64,000 bases of DNA, from assembly GCA_030429565.1 (NCBI GenBank), contig JAUIFE010000035.1:1-64000 (forward strand), in the 5' to 3' direction. The stretch is from Holophagae bacterium (GTDB lineage Bacteria > Acidobacteriota > Holophagae > Acanthopleuribacterales > Acanthopleuribacteraceae). Below the pieces are notes generated by a model, which was given only the letters and a program-made list of their open reading frames with translations, was not told the origin of the DNA and searched no databases. A program made the position numbers and the translations under genes. Below, piece by piece: positions 1-10,794 of this stretch (positions within the stretch are counted from its first letter, which is position 1; each line of letters starts with the position of its first letter).

Positions 1-3000
1 AATCGCGGCCTTTGTAGCTGATGGTGTCGACGGCACCCCACACATTGTAGGTGTAGCGAATTGGCGCTTGATTACCGCGCCGCAAGCTTGTTAAATCGCC
101 TAAATCACTGTAATTGCGGTAGGAAGGTATCCCGCCCCGGGTGTTTTGGGTCATACATTTCAAGCGCCCGCCGACGTGGTACTCGAGGTCGAAGGTCACC
201 CGTCCGTTGCCGATATCGACGCGGCGGGGTTGGCTGAGGTGGTTGAAATTGCTGAACACCACGGGTTCGTTTAAGCCGTCGATTCGGCTGACGGTGTCGG
301 CATCTTCGTCGTAGTCCAAGCGAATCTCACGATCCGGTGTGCGCATGCGTTTGGCGCGACCGCGTTCATCGCGCGTAATTTTGAGCTGGGTCAGGCCGTC
401 GCGACTTTGACGGGCTAAATCGCCGAAGCCGTTTTGTTCCTGTTTCGACCGTCGCCCGTTTGGGAACTTAGTTTCGGTGGTTCGTCCGTATGCTTCGTGA
501 TCGAACTCGGTAGTTCCGGCAGGTCCGCTGCTTTGATCGATGAGCCCGGTGGTTTCCTCCGCCGTCATGGTTCGTGTCACCGCCCGTTTGGCGGGATTGT
601 TGGGGTTGTTGGTGGTTTCGGTCACGGTGATTTTTTTGTTATTTTCGGCAATCGAGTTGGTAATCGTGGCTTGGTGCCCACGCCAATCAGTGAGCTGGGT
701 GGATAAGAGCGCCTCGGGGCCGGTCGCCCTTTTTAACAGACTCAAGTTATCTTGGCCGGTGCGGTTGGGGGCGTTGGTGGTGATTGCATCGATGATGTCG
801 ATTTCTGAGTGCCACGTATAGTTAAGGGTCAGGCCGCGGTCATTGGTGGTTGAGGCGATCAGGCCGCGATCATTGTATGTGACGGACCAGGAGTTGCCAT
901 GGATGTCGGAGCCGGTGAGTGGGCGGCCATGGCTATCGAAGGTGGTGTCGGCACTGGTTTCACCGGCGGCTTTTTTGTTGGTAACGGACACTTTTCCCGG
1001 CGTGCCACTCGCATGAAAATCGCTGTAGGTGACAACCTGGTTTCCGGCTTCGACTTTTTCAACCCAGCCTTTGCCGTTGACGGTGGTGCGGTAGACTTTG
1101 TCGCCAACGGTGGTTTCCCGGATAAGTTGATTGTTCTTAACCGAAATCTCGTTTTTTACGGTTCTGTCCGGACCGGATGGAGCGATGCGCTCTTGCATAA
1201 CAACGGTTTGTTGGGTGCCCTCTAAGTTGTCAAAAGTGGTGGTGGTGTGCAGGCCGCTAAACGGGTTGTTGGTGACGATTTCTCCTGATTTGTATTCGGG
1301 CGTGAGTGTCTTACCGTCCTTTGTCGCTTTCGCGCTGACGAGTAGACCAAAGCTGTCGACGTTCGATTCGACCTGACCGATATTAGGCTGTTCACTGGTT
1401 TGGGTTAGGCCGTCGGCGCTGGTCGTGTGGATCACATCATCCGTTTGGCCGGCAACGTGATTTTTAGCGCCCTTGACAATGATGCCGGCGTCACTTGTTT
1501 CAACGGATTGCGAGCTGGAAATGGCAAAGGGTCCGTCGACGTTGGTGACGACGTTGGTGTCGAAATGGTAGGTATAGCGGAGGCGTTGCGTTGAATTTCC
1601 TTCAGTGGTGACTTGGTCGGTGAGGCGGCCGAGTGGGTCGTAGGTGAAACGGGTTAGGGAAACAGTGGGTTTGCTGGTGCTGATTTCGCGCAAAAGACCG
1701 CGCTCGTCATAACGTTCTTGCCAACGACTGTCGCGGGCATGGTCGTCAAATTTGGCAATGGTGCGATAAGCGCCGCCAATGGAGGTGTCCTCGTAGTCGA
1801 CAAGGAAGTCCTGGTTGTTGAAGCTTGTTTTAGTTAAACGACCGAAATGATCGCGCTCGATGCTGCCCTTTTCACCGAGTTGTTCGAAGCCAACCGTTTC
1901 ACCGTAGCGATTGAAGGTGGTCTGCGATAGATCGTCGTCTTGCATGGTAAGTCTTGTCGTGGCTTTGGCACGGTCGACGGTTGTTTGACCGCCGAAAGGC
2001 AAGTAGTGATAGGTGTCGCTGCTGCCCTGAACGACGCCAAAAGGGTCGACGCTCGCGAAGGGCACGCCGCTTTTACTGATCCAAGTGGTTACCGCGTGAT
2101 TGGATTTAGTGTCTTTTGCAATGAAGAAACCAAGATCATCCCATTCGAGATTGAGTGTTGCCTCGCCGACAGTCAGGGAGGCCGGTTGGTAGAACCAAGG
2201 GTGGGGCGTCATGTAGCTGATCTCTTGGGACTTCTTGAAATGAGTGATCTTGGTTGGACGGTTGTGGGCATCGTGTGTGACCACCATGTTGCCATAGCCG
2301 TGTGCGGTGATGCGCCAAGCGAAAATGGCTACCGGCAGTGGGGAAAAGGCGTGGGTTAAGTCCGCCCTGGCCCAGGTGATATTGTAGCTGTAACCCGGCC
2401 CGGGTGAGATGCTTTTACTGAGCCACATGCCGTTGACATCGCCGAAGGTAATGGTTTCGTCGAAGGTGCTGCAGCCGGCGAGGGTGGCCTCGGTGACCTG
2501 TTTGGTGGTGTCGTCGCGGGTGAGCGTGAGCGCTTTGTCGCATAGGCCGTAGTTGACCGTTTTGACAGCGATGGCGGACGCGTCGGCATAAGTCAGGCTG
2601 ACCAATGCTTCTTTTTCGTCGCCTTGAGCGCGTTCCACTTTGGTGAGGCGCTTGATGGGCATTTTGCCTAAAACCATCGCTTGTCCGCCGGCCGTTTTCA
2701 GGGGTTCCCAGGTGTAGAGGGTGCGTCGCGCCCGGGTGCGATCACTGCCATGGGTCAGAACGGTGACTTCCTTGAGGTAGGCGTCCTCGTCGTAGTCGTA
2801 GGTGATCTCCAGGCCGTTTTCTTTGAACGTCTCGATCAAAGCGCCTTGTTCCGTGATTTTGTAGGTTTGGGTGACGCTGCGTTCGCCGCCGTCTTTGGGG
2901 TCGTCGACGATGGTGGTGGGCCGGCGGCGCGGGGTTTTGCCGCTGGGCCACATGAGGTTACCCCAGGGTTTGTCTTCGCGTTTTGTTTCCTTGAGGCCGA

Positions 3001-6000
3001 TGTAAAAAGCGCCTGGTGCTTCGGGTTCCGCAACTTCGCGAACGAGTGGGAACAGCAGACGTTCAACCCCCTCTTTCTTTGACGGCTGCGGTGATTCGGC
3101 GTCGAAGTTGGTTTGTTTGTTGAGTGTTTCAAGGATGGCGACGAGGTCGGGTAGTTCGCGCGTGGCGGCAATTTGATAAAGCATGTTGCCACGGTGGTTG
3201 AGTTCCCAGCCACCGTTGGCAGGGGCAAAGGTTGAGGCGGCGTCGCCGTGCAAGGCCACGTGTTTTAGGTCGGGTGTGACTTCCCCAAGCATGCGCCAAA
3301 GCCCCGGATGTTCGAGTTGGAGCTGTACGACAGGACGGAAATTCGGCTTCAGAAAATCATCGGTGTTTGTCGGGTGGTTGCGCCACCAAATGGGCATGGC
3401 GGCGAAGAGTCGGCGCCCGTCGAACATGCCGACGCCGTAATCGCCGACCGACAAGGCGTAATCCCAACGGTAAACGCGAGTGGGCGAAAGATCCATGCGC
3501 GGATCTCGGGCCGGGATGGCGATATCGGTACTGGAAAGTGACGGGGTGCCGTCGAGCAGGTCGATGATGCCGCTGAAACGGTTCTCGTCTTGGTAGTGGG
3601 TTGGGCTTTGGCGATAGGCGACGACGAAATTGGTTTTGTCTGTTGCGACGGTCTGGCCGAATTTGGTGATGGTGTATTGAAGTTCGAAGTACAACAGGCC
3701 TTTTTCTCGCAGGGCGGCGGCTTGTGGCGCTTTCACGAGGTGTTTGGTTAACTCGGATGTGTTGAGGCCGACCATGCCGCGCGTGCGGCGAACGCCGGTA
3801 CGAATGTTGCGAGCGAAACCCGGACCGTTCATGGTGACTTCCAGCATTTCGTCTTTAAGCAGCTCGATGGCCCAAGAGCCGGTTTCCACATGGAAGCCCG
3901 ACTGTTCGGTGCCGGCCTGCAACTGGGGTAGGTCGGTGGCGTACAGCACGCCGTAGGGCAAATAGGTGACGGCGTTTTCGGTGGTTTCGCGGGTGTCGCT
4001 GTTTTCGTTTTCAAACAGGAAGCTGGGATCGTAGGTCATCCAACCCTGAAAGCGGTAGGCAGACGGCATCAGGTTGATTTGGGAAAGGTGCTGGATGTCG
4101 CCGTCGCGACCGCTGTAATATAAACGGCCCTGGTAAAAACGGAGGGTTTCACCCACGGGTGCTACGGTGCTGCCGGAGTCGAGTTCGGTTTGCCAAAAGA
4201 TCAGCGCTTCATTGGCGTTGTCGGTTAGGTTGAAGTCGATGGGTAAGGCGGGCTCACCACTTTCCCAATGGTGTGCCAGGTTGTTAAAAAGGGTTTTAAG
4301 CGACCAGACCTTAATGCCTGGCCCTTTCCCATCGTGGTAGGAGAGGGCGAGCAGGCCGTAGGCGCGGTCGACGGCCATGCTGATGACGGGAGCGTCCACT
4401 TTTAAACGCAAAGTGGGTTGGCTGAGTTGATCGAGATTGGTTTCGGGGGGGAGTTCGTAGAGGTAAACCACGCTGCTTTGGTTGGGTTGGGCGGGGTCGC
4501 GTTCCAAGAATATGGCTAGGTCGCGAGTGTGTAAACTGGTGCCGCGCTGGTAGTTATAGCCCTCGACGACGCCGACTTGGTAATTGCCGATGCCAAAGCG
4601 ACCGGGGGCATTGTCGCCGGTGGCGGGATTACCCCAGCGGGTGGCGATGACGGCTTCGGGGTCGTAATATTGGGCGACGGGTGACACGGGGGTGCGGCCG
4701 CGGTCGACGAGGTTGGTGACGGCGGGAAAGGCACCGGCGGCGGCGGCAACGGCCAAACGGCGTCCCTGGTTGTCGGAACGCAGAAAGCCGGTAAGGTTTA
4801 AAACACCGCGTGGGTAGGGATAAAGGGTGCGGTCGGCTTTTTGCCAGGCATCGTGATAGGCCGGGCCGGCAGGCATGCGGGTGAGGTTGGTTTTGATTTT
4901 TCCAATGAGGTCGCGCATATCGACGACATCGGTGGATCCGACGAGGCCGGCATCGGTGTTGTCAAAACCGCCGACCAGTAAATAAGGGCCGATACTTCCC
5001 AAACCGCCACGCACGGTGGCATTGGGTACGTCCAGTCGGAACAGGGTTTCAAAGGCGCCGTTTTTGTACTCAAGACCGACGAAATGCGGTTTGTTAAAAC
5101 CAGACCAAAATTTAACGACAACAACGGTATTTTGCGGGATGCGGCGGTACGGCCGGCGGCCAAGGGTATGGGCGAGGGCGTTGTGTTCCTGTCCCTTGCC
5201 GGCGCGTAGTTCCTCCGGCGAGAAGACGGCGATTTGCGGAAAGTGGGCGGAACCCGCGGTGAAGGGATGTTCCAGCAGGCGGATCGGCTCTTCGAAACGA
5301 CTGTCGTCCACCACCAAGGTCAAGCTGACTTTTTCGGCATTGAGCGTGGGGATGAGGTGGAAGGTGAGGTTACGCATACCGGCGACGGCGCGATGAATGT
5401 TGCCGCCGGCATTGAGGTCGGCGGCTTCCGGTTCGGCGGTATGGAAGCTCGACTCAAAACCCGGCTTGGCTTCGTTGTTGTCGTCGTAGTGGACCAGCGC
5501 TTGATTATCGGTATCGACGAGGTTGATGAGTTTGATGGTGTGTTTGCTGCCGAAACGCATTTCCGATTCGGGTACCAGGTAGATTTCCGTGAGCGGCATG
5601 GCGGCGTCAACTTCTTCGAGATTGACGTCCAAGAGGCGCACCGCGAGGGGTTGCGTGTCGTCTCTTAAGGTGACGGTGGTGGGGCTGACACCGGTGACCG
5701 ATTCGGTGAATTTCAGATGGATCGGTTCGACGGGCAACAGGTCACGTTGGCCGTCGTAAGGTCGTGCTTCCAGGACCATGGGCGGATTTTCGGGGTCGTT
5801 GACGGTGAGGGTGGTGGGGTTGCGGACGAGGATGACGCGGCGAAAGCGCTGCTCGTCTTCGTTTAGGTCGCTTTTCACCTTGGCGATGGTACGTACGATG
5901 AGCCGTTGTGTGCCGGTTTGGACGTTAAACCAATCGATTTGGAGGTTAAAGGGATTGGCGGCGGCGCTGGTCTGAGAATCGACGGTGACCGGGTTGAAGC

Positions 6001-9000
6001 CTTGAATATCGAGGGTGAGGCTCGCCAGTTCTTTGTCGGAAACGGCGGTCAGACGCAGGCCGCGTTCGTAGGTGGGATCTGCGACGGTGGCCGGCGGATC
6101 GGGACGCACGAAGAAGTTGTTGTTGGTGAGGTTGTCGGTTTGGGCGGCGACCACGGTCACCTCGGCATCGTCGTTGCCGACTTCGCGTTCAATCACTTCC
6201 CAACGCAACTTGATTTTGGCGAGGTTGGGGTCTTGGCCGGAATCGATCCAGGGAAAGACCACATCAAAGTGGGGAATGGCAACGGCGGTCACGTTGCGTA
6301 CGGCCAGGCTGAAGGGGTCGCTGCCGACCAAACGACCGCCGACAAGGTAACTGGAGTAGGGCACCCTTAGAAAACCGCGATGGTCGGTGTAACCGCGGAA
6401 GCTGTAGGACACCAAACTGTCGGAACGAATGACGTCGTAAATGGCGACACCGCTGATCGGGAGCGGCTCGTCATAGCCGGCCCAAACAGCGCGATTATGG
6501 CCTTCATACCAAGCCGGCGGACTGTCAGCGCTGAGGATTGAGAGGTTGGCGAGGTCGCCGGTGTAACTCGCGGGCGGGGTTTCGCGCAGGGAGTGGACGT
6601 ATTGGTTCGACACGCCGAAATGAGCCATAATGGCATTGCCTGCTTCGAGTACAGGACAGGTAACGTTGTAATGAACCCAGGCGCCAAAAACATTTTTCTT
6701 CGAAGCGGCGTTATTGGCGGCTTGGGGTTCGATTTCGCTGAGAACGGTCGCGATGTTAAAGCGTGTGGTGACTTGCGGTTCGAAGGGGTTGGCGGGTGCT
6801 TCGACATCTTGGGCGATGTTAAGCAGGCTGAGTGAACCGTCGGGGACTTCGGACGTGGGTTGGATCTCGTAGTCGAAGTTCAGATTAAGCGCGGGGCCGC
6901 CGTCGACGATGTCGATGGTAAAGGCTTGAAATGGATCACCTTCGAGATCGGTGAGTGCGGGCACCGAGTTGCGGCGGGTGCGGGCTGCGGCGCTGTCGAG
7001 TGCGGTAAAACGCAGCTCGCGGCCGACATCGGAGGGGTTGGCGCGCAAGCGTAACACGGCGCCGTCGGCAATTTCAATTCGGGTTTCGGAAAGGCCGAGA
7101 CGCACCTGATTGGGTCCGGTAACGAGGCTGTCGAGCAGGCGCTGGTGTTCGACACCGTCGGGCGTGACCAGGCTCAGCGCAAAAACATGACCGGGCGAGC
7201 CGGTGAGCGGCAAGCGGCGACCGCCGCGCGGCAGGGTTTCGTACCAACCGGCGGCGGTGTTTTGGTTGACCAGGGTCAGTTGCGAACGATGGGGATAGCT
7301 TTCGTTGGGCATCACCAAAGTAATTTGGTCGTTTTGCAGCTCCAGGTAAAAGCGATCTAGCGCGAGCGGTGTTTCGCTGGGTCCGGCAAGGCGGGTGGTG
7401 AAGGGAAGGCGGTAGTTTTGGTCGAGGCCGGAGCCGCCGGCACCCTGCAAACCGGCGTCAACTTCAAGGGTGTAATCGCGGTCAGGCTGCAACTGGCTGG
7501 AACGCACCTGAATTTGGAAATCACTTCGGTTGTAGGTAAAGGTCGGTGTGACGGAACCCGTCGCATCACGGAAACGAATGAACGAACCCCAATGATTTGG
7601 GTCGTGGGGAATCGGGCGGTTGAAGTTGAGCCGGAAAATTTGCCAGGTCGGCACCAGGTTGGGCTGTGCGTCGGGGGTGACCGTGAGCAAGGTGAATTCG
7701 GGTTGGGCCAAGGTTAGATCGTAGGGATCGATAAGTGCAGTGCCGGAGGTTGCGGGCAAGCTTTGCGAAATGCGTCGCTCGGTGGTCAGATCAAAGGCGT
7801 CAATGACCTGGCTTTGATCGGTTTGGTAAGCGAGCAAACGATAGCGTCCGTCACTGTCGGTGCGACCGAACCAGGGCAAACCCTGGACTTGGGTCCAAGC
7901 CGCCGACTGAGGCGTGCCGCCAAAGCGGACGGTTCCGCGCAGTTCCGTTAGGGCTTGTGGCAAGGCGACGAGGGCGTAATCACCGGATAAAGTGATGTCG
8001 GATTGAGCCGGGTCGTTGCGCCAAACGCCATTGTTGTGGGTCAAAACGGCCACGGTGCGCCAGCGACCGTCGTCATTAAAAAGGAGGACCAAAGAGCCGC
8101 CGCCGGGTTGTTCAAAGGTAAGCTGGGGCGATGTGGCCAAGGTGGCGCTGAAATCGGCGTGGAAGGCGGTGGCGAGAACGGCGTCGGGTGGCAAGGGCGG
8201 CGTGTTTTCGGTACTCAAAAGCACCTGAACGGCACGGGGCGTGGCGCCGCCTGGCTGCGGGCCGAATTCGAGGCGCAATCGTTCAAGCGTGAAGCTGTCA
8301 CTGTAGGAAAAGTTGTCGGCCACGGGTGTGCCGCCCAAGGCTTTGAAATGGGTGGACGCGGCCCGGGTGGTTTGCACGGAGGTGGGGGTCCGCATCAAAA
8401 ACGATAGCCGACCCTGGATGCGCGCAGCCCCTGCCCGGTGGTAGAGAAATAGGTCGAGCGGGTAACTGGGCAGCGTGTCGGTGCCGTCGTAGGTGGTGGC
8501 TTGCTCGTTGACAAGCAAAACGGCATGGCTGCCGGATGGAAGGCCGGTGCTCGCGGTGAGTTGTACGGTGGTGGCGCCTTTTTGGCTGGGTGAGAAGACC
8601 TCGGGGTCGATGGTCAACTTGCGTAAATCAGCGCGCGGTGAGGGGTAAGGGTTGGTACGGGCGAGCAAATCGCCAACCGCGGGCAGCGGAAAGCCGGGGT
8701 CGGGCGCGGCGACGAGCCAATTGCCGGCGCTGCTGTTATTCAGGTCGAGATCGTATCGTGATCCGCTCGCGGTGCCGCTTTGAACCACGCGCCAGGCGGT
8801 GGCTTGTTGAAAGAGCACGACCAATGGCGTGTTGGTTGGCAGTGGTTGCGCGAATTGGACGTTGCCGAGCAAACGGCCCTGACCCTGCGCACCCAGCAAT
8901 GAAAACCCGCGCAGCGGTGACCAGCCGGTTGGCAACATGGCGGGCAAGGCTTGGTCGCTGAAGGCGGTGGCCTGGACGCTGCCGCTGAAGCCGCTGAGGG

Positions 9001-10138
9001 TGAGGGCGACGCCGTCGAGATTCACGGGTAAGGACAGCGACTGGGCGTCGGCGCGTGGGGTGAGGCGCAAATCATGGACGCGCAAACCGCCGCTACGGGT
9101 AACGGTGAAACGGCGCGCGAGTGGCACGTAATCGGGGGAATCGATGGTTAAGCCAAGTGGGGTTCCGGTCAAGTAGGCTTCAAAACGGCCGCTTTCGTCG
9201 GTAACCACACTGCCGCCGCCGGCGGGAGCGGTGAGCTGAACGGTGATGCCGGGTAACGGATAACTGGTTGTGTCATCAAGGACTTGACCGTAAACGTAGA
9301 CGGGGAAATCAACAACAATGGTGTGGCTTTCCTCAAGCTTATTGCCGAAACGATCCCGCGCACTGTAGTGCACTTCATAAAAGTCGCGATCCCCGCTGTG
9401 GTTAAACGTCTGTGAAAAGGCGGCACCGTCTTGGGACGAAAAAACGGTGGCGCCGTCGAGGGTCAGGGTTTGCGAAACCAAATCCTCGGCGAGGGTCGGG
9501 GTTACGGCGAGGTTGAAGCTCCCAAAGGCGGCGGTCCGTTCGGGGATGGTCAAGGTCACGATCGGCGCGGTGGCGCGCTGGTAAACATCGATGGTCAAAT
9601 CGGTGGTGTTGCCGCTGGAATCGCTGAGTTGGTAGGTAAACTGGTTCAAGCCCTCGCTGAGTGCGATGTCCTGATCAAAAAACTGAAACTGCTGTAATGA
9701 AACAGGCTCTCCGTCACGGGTCAGGGTTAGCGGATCATTAATATTGTCGCCGACGCGGCCGATAACGGTAAGCGCGGCCTGGTTGGTGTAGTGGGGCAGA
9801 CTGGGATTATCGATGACCAAGGTCGGTGCGGTTTGGTCGAACACAAGGGTGTGCTTGAAGGTACGGGCGCTGTGATCGGCATGAGCAACGCGAAAGAGCA
9901 GGGTGTTGATGCCTTCGAGCAGGGTCATGCTGTGGCTGAAGGTGCCGGCGCCATCGAGCGCGACCGGGTTCCCGTTGAGCAGGAGTTGCGCATCGGTCGG
10001 TGTAACACTGCCGGCAAGGGTGACGTTCGCGCTGTTTTGGATGCGGTCATAAGGCTGCAGGGTGAGACTGGGCGGGTCCTGGGCGCTCAGTGGGGACAAC
10101 AAGGAAATCAGAGACAGCAAACATCCGACAAATCGCAT
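1..10138 (-). CDS. Giant secreted RHS/YD-repeat protein with N-terminal Ig-like domains (C-terminus outside window)
   Basis: One reading frame stays open for 3379 codons and runs off the left edge. I checked the frame at several points (near 9300, 5956, 2197 and the edge). The start is ATG 10138, preceded by GGAG about 9 nt upstream; an in-frame ATG at 10150 is less well placed. Residues 1-20 form a signal peptide ending after LSAQ. Next come Ig-like repeats (about 22-270), a carboxypeptidase-regulatory-like domain starting near residue 280 (VYVYGQVLDD), and two Big_5-like segments near 826 (NLVPTWQIFRLNFNRPIP) and 1456 (LLPVEPIHLKFTESVTG). From about residue 2400 to the edge it carries YD/RHS motifs such as ITYDYDED, LRYTYHFDT and IRYTYNVWG. 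RHS proteins form large shells that often carry a variable C-terminal toxin; the part that would show this is missing here. Probably exported and cell-surface or released. Confidence 0.93.
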   Translation of the reverse strand, partial: MRFVGCLLSLISLLSPLSAQDPPSLTLQPYDRIQNSANVTLAGSVTPTDAQLLLNGNPVALDGAGTFSHSMTLLEGINTLLFRVAHADHSARTFKHTLVFDQTAPTLVIDNPSLPHYTNQAALTVIGRVGDNINDPLTLTRDGEPVSLQQFQFFDQDIALSEGLNQFTYQLSDSSGNTTDLTIDVYQRATAPIVTLTIPERTAAFGSFNLAVTPTLAEDLVSQTLTLDGATVFSSQDGAAFSQTFNHSGDRDFYEVHYSARDRFGNKLEESHTIVVDFPVYVYGQVLDDTTSYPLPGITVQLTAPAGGGSVVTDESGRFEAYLTGTPLGLTIDSPDYVPLARRFTVTRSGGLRVHDLRLTPRADAQSLSLPVNLDGVALTLSGFSGSVQATAFSDQALPAMLPTGWSPLRGFSLLGAQGQGRLLGNVQFAQPLPTNTPLVVLFQQATAWRVVQSGTASGSRYDLDLNNSSAGNWLVAAPDPGFPLPAVGDLLARTNPYPSPRADLRKLTIDPEVFSPSQKGATTVQLTASTGLPSGSHAVLLVNEQATTYDGTDTLPSYPLDLFLYHRAGAARIQGRLSFLMRTPTSVQTTRAASTHFKALGGTPVADNFSYSDSFTLERLRLEFGPQPGGATPRAVQVLLSTENTPPLPPDAVLATAFHADFSATLATSPQLTFEQPGGGSLVLLFNDDGRWRTVAVLTHNNGVWRNDPAQSDITLSGDYALVALPQALTELRGTVRFGGTPQSAAWTQVQGLPWFGRTDSDGRYRLLAYQTDQSQVIDAFDLTTERRISQSLPATSGTALIDPYDLTLAQPEFTLLTVTPDAQPNLVPTWQIFRLNFNRPIPHDPNHWGSFIRFRDATGSVTPTFTYNRSDFQIQVRSSQLQPDRDYTLEVDAGLQGAGGSGLDQNYRLPFTTRLAGPSETPLALDRFYLELQNDQITLVMPNESYPHRSQLTLVNQNTAAGWYETLPRGGRRLPLTGSPGHVFALSLVTPDGVEHQRLLDSLVTGPNQVRLGLSETRIEIADGAVLRLRANPSDVGRELRFTALDSAAARTRRNSVPALTDLEGDPFQAFTIDIVDGGPALNLNFDYEIQPTSEVPDGSLSLLNIAQDVEAPANPFEPQVTTRFNIATVLSEIEPQAANNAASKKNVFGAWVHYNVTCPVLEAGNAIMAHFGVSNQYVHSLRETPPASYTGDLANLSILSADSPPAWYEGHNRAVWAGYDEPLPISGVAIYDVIRSDSLVSYSFRGYTDHRGFLRVPYSSYLVGGRLVGSDPFSLAVRNVTAVAIPHFDVVFPWIDSGQDPNLAKIKLRWEVIEREVGNDDAEVTVVAAQTDNLTNNNFFVRPDPPATVADPTYERGLRLTAVSDKELASLTLDIQGFNPVTVDSQTSAAANPFNLQIDWFNVQTGTQRLIVRTIAKVKSDLNEDEQRFRRVILVRNPTTLTVNDPENPPMVLEARPYDGQRDLLPVEPIHLKFTESVTGVSPTTVTLRDDTQPLAVRLLDVNLEEVDAAMPLTEIYLVPESEMRFGSKHTIKLINLVDTDNQALVHYDDNNEAKPGFESSFHTAEPEAADLNAGGNIHRAVAGMRNLTFHLIPTLNAEKVSLTLVVDDSRFEEPIRLLEHPFTAGSAHFPQIAVFSPEELRAGKGQEHNALAHTLGRRPYRRIPQNTVVVVKFWSGFNKPHFVGLEYKNGAFETLFRLDVPNATVRGGLGSIGPYLLVGGFDNTDAGLVGSTDVVDMRDLIGKIKTNLTRMPAGPAYHDAWQKADRTLYPYPRGVLNLTGFLRSDNQGRRLAVAAAAGAFPAVTNLVDRGRTPVSPVAQYYDPEAVIATRWGNPATGDNAPGRFGIGNYQVGVVEGYNYQRGTSLHTRDLAIFLERDPAQPNQSSVVYLYELPPETNLDQLSQPTLRLKVDAPVISMAVDRAYGLLALSYHDGKGPGIKVWSLKTLFNNLAHHWESGEPALPIDFNLTDNANEALIFWQTELDSGSTVAPVGETLRFYQGRLYYSGRDGDIQHLSQINLMPSAYRFQGWMTYDPSFLFENENSDTRETTENAVTYLPYGVLYATDLPQLQAGTEQSGFHVETGSWAIELLKDEMLEVTMNGPGFARNIRTGVRRTRGMVGLNTSELTKHLVKAPQAAALREKGLLYFELQYTITKFGQTVATDKTNFVVAYRQSPTHYQDENRFSGIIDLLDGTPSLSSTDIAIPARDPRMDLSPTRVYRWDYALSVGDYGVGMFDGRRLFAAMPIWWRNHPTNTDDFLKPNFRPVVQLQLEHPGLWRMLGEVTPDLKHVALHGDAASTFAPANGGWELNHRGNMLYQIAATRELPDLVAILETLNKQTNFDAESPQPSKKEGVERLLFPLVREVAEPEAPGAFYIGLKETKREDKPWGNLMWPSGKTPRRRPTTIVDDPKDGGERSVTQTYKITEQGALIETFKENGLEITYDYDEDAYLKEVTVLTHGSDRTRARRTLYTWEPLKTAGGQAMVLGKMPIKRLTKVERAQGDEKEALVSLTYADASAIAVKTVNYGLCDKALTLTRDDTTKQVTEATLAGCSTFDETITFGDVNGMWLSKSISPGPGYSYNITWARADLTHAFSPLPVAIFAWRITAHGYGNMVVTHDAHNRPTKITHFKKSQEISYMTPHPWFYQPASLTVGEATLNLEWDDLGFFIAKDTKSNHAVTTWISKSGVPFASVDPFGVVQGSSDTYHYLPFGGQTTVDRAKATTRLTMQDDDLSQTTFNRYGETVGFEQLGEKGSIERDHFGRLTKTSFNNQDFLVDYEDTSIGGAYRTIAKFDDHARDSRWQERYDERGLLREISTSKPTVSLTRFTYDPLGRLTDQVTTEGNSTQRLRYTYHFDTNVVTNVDGPFAISSSQSVETSDAGIIVKGAKNHVAGQTDDVIHTTSADGLTQTSEQPNIGQVESNVDSFGLLVSAKATKDGKTLTPEYKSGEIVTNNPFSGLHTTTTFDNLEGTQQTVVMQERIAPSGPDRTVKNEISVKNNQLIRETTVGDKVYRTTVNGKGWVEKVEAGNQVVTYSDFHASGTPGKVSVTNKKAAGETSADTTFDSHGRPLTGSDIHGNSWSVTYNDRGLIASTTNDRGLTLNYTWHSEIDIIDAITTNAPNRTGQDNLSLLKRATGPEALLSTQLTDWRGHQATITNSIAENNKKITVTETTNNPNNPAKRAVTRTMTAEETTGLIDQSSGPAGTTEFDHEAYGRTTETKFPNGRRSKQEQNGFGDLARQSRDGLTQLKITRDERGRAKRMRTPDREIRLDYDEDADTVSRIDGLNEPVVFSNFNHLSQPRRVDIGNGRVTFDLEYHVGGRLKCMTQNTRGGIPSYRNYSDLGDLTSLRRGNQAPIRYTYNVWGAVDTISYKGRD

Positions 10139-10178
10139 GGCAAACTCCATAAATATGAAACAGAAGGGCGAAGCGCAA

Positions 10179-10206
10179 TAAATATGAAAAGGTTCGGTTT
10201 TTACAA
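10179..10206 (-). promoter_or_regulatory. Possible sigma70-type promoter for the giant RHS gene
   Basis: On the minus strand TTGTAA (plus 10201-10206) and TATTTA (plus 10179-10184) are 16 nt apart, about 40 nt upstream of the start codon. A direct repeat with core ATAAATATGAAA overlaps the area. Sequence match only; consensus for this organism is unknown. Confidence 0.3.
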
Positions 10207-10794
10207 ATGGTGGGCGCTAATGATATCACGAGATTTTGTAAATGTCGGTTTTGGAAAATGGTTGAGTGTGAAATTTTGTGGGCGGGGTTTGCTTTGGACG
10301 CGGTCTGCCGAGGGTGTCGATGCTTGTCGCCATTCATGTTTGGTTGCTTTGTTAAGCCTGGTTCTAGGTCCTGAGTGACGTATGCTGTCGCGGCCTCGTG
10401 CCCAGCCTTTAGGCGATTTCATGCCGCTCATTATCCCGGTTGACTGTAAGGACATGGCCCGATAGCTAGGTTGCCGTTTGGTTCACCGGTGAGCGGGGCG
10501 TCTAAAATTGGCAAGTCGATCGGGCGTTTAAATGAACCGTCTTGAGCGATTGCGCTCCGCGGTTAGGTGTCGCGGGGAGCGTCTCGTTCCGTTTGTGTCG
10601 CTTTATCGATTGGATTCGACCACAAAAACGGGTTCCGCTTTGACAACCCAATTGGGTACCACTTCCCCTCAGCCATGTTCTTTCCCAAAAGTCTTTTAAG
10701 ACAGGCATAAGGGTTTTGGCAAGAAAAAAGGCCGGGATCCCTTTTTGGATGTCATTGGCTCAAAATTGGTCGCCTTTTCGGGTCGCGTTGCCAA
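10207..10794. other. Gene-poor stretch upstream of the RHS gene
   Basis: No convincing reading frame. The short open frames here have no ribosome binding site and no recognisable product. An A-rich/T-rich inverted repeat (AAAAAGG and CCTTTTT) lies near 10725-10747 beside the transposase remnant and could be a weak terminator. Confidence 0.5.

Noticed and set aside
10201..10708. Small open frames upstream of the RHS gene
   Set aside because: No ribosome site, no codon-use pattern of the neighbours and no recognisable product.
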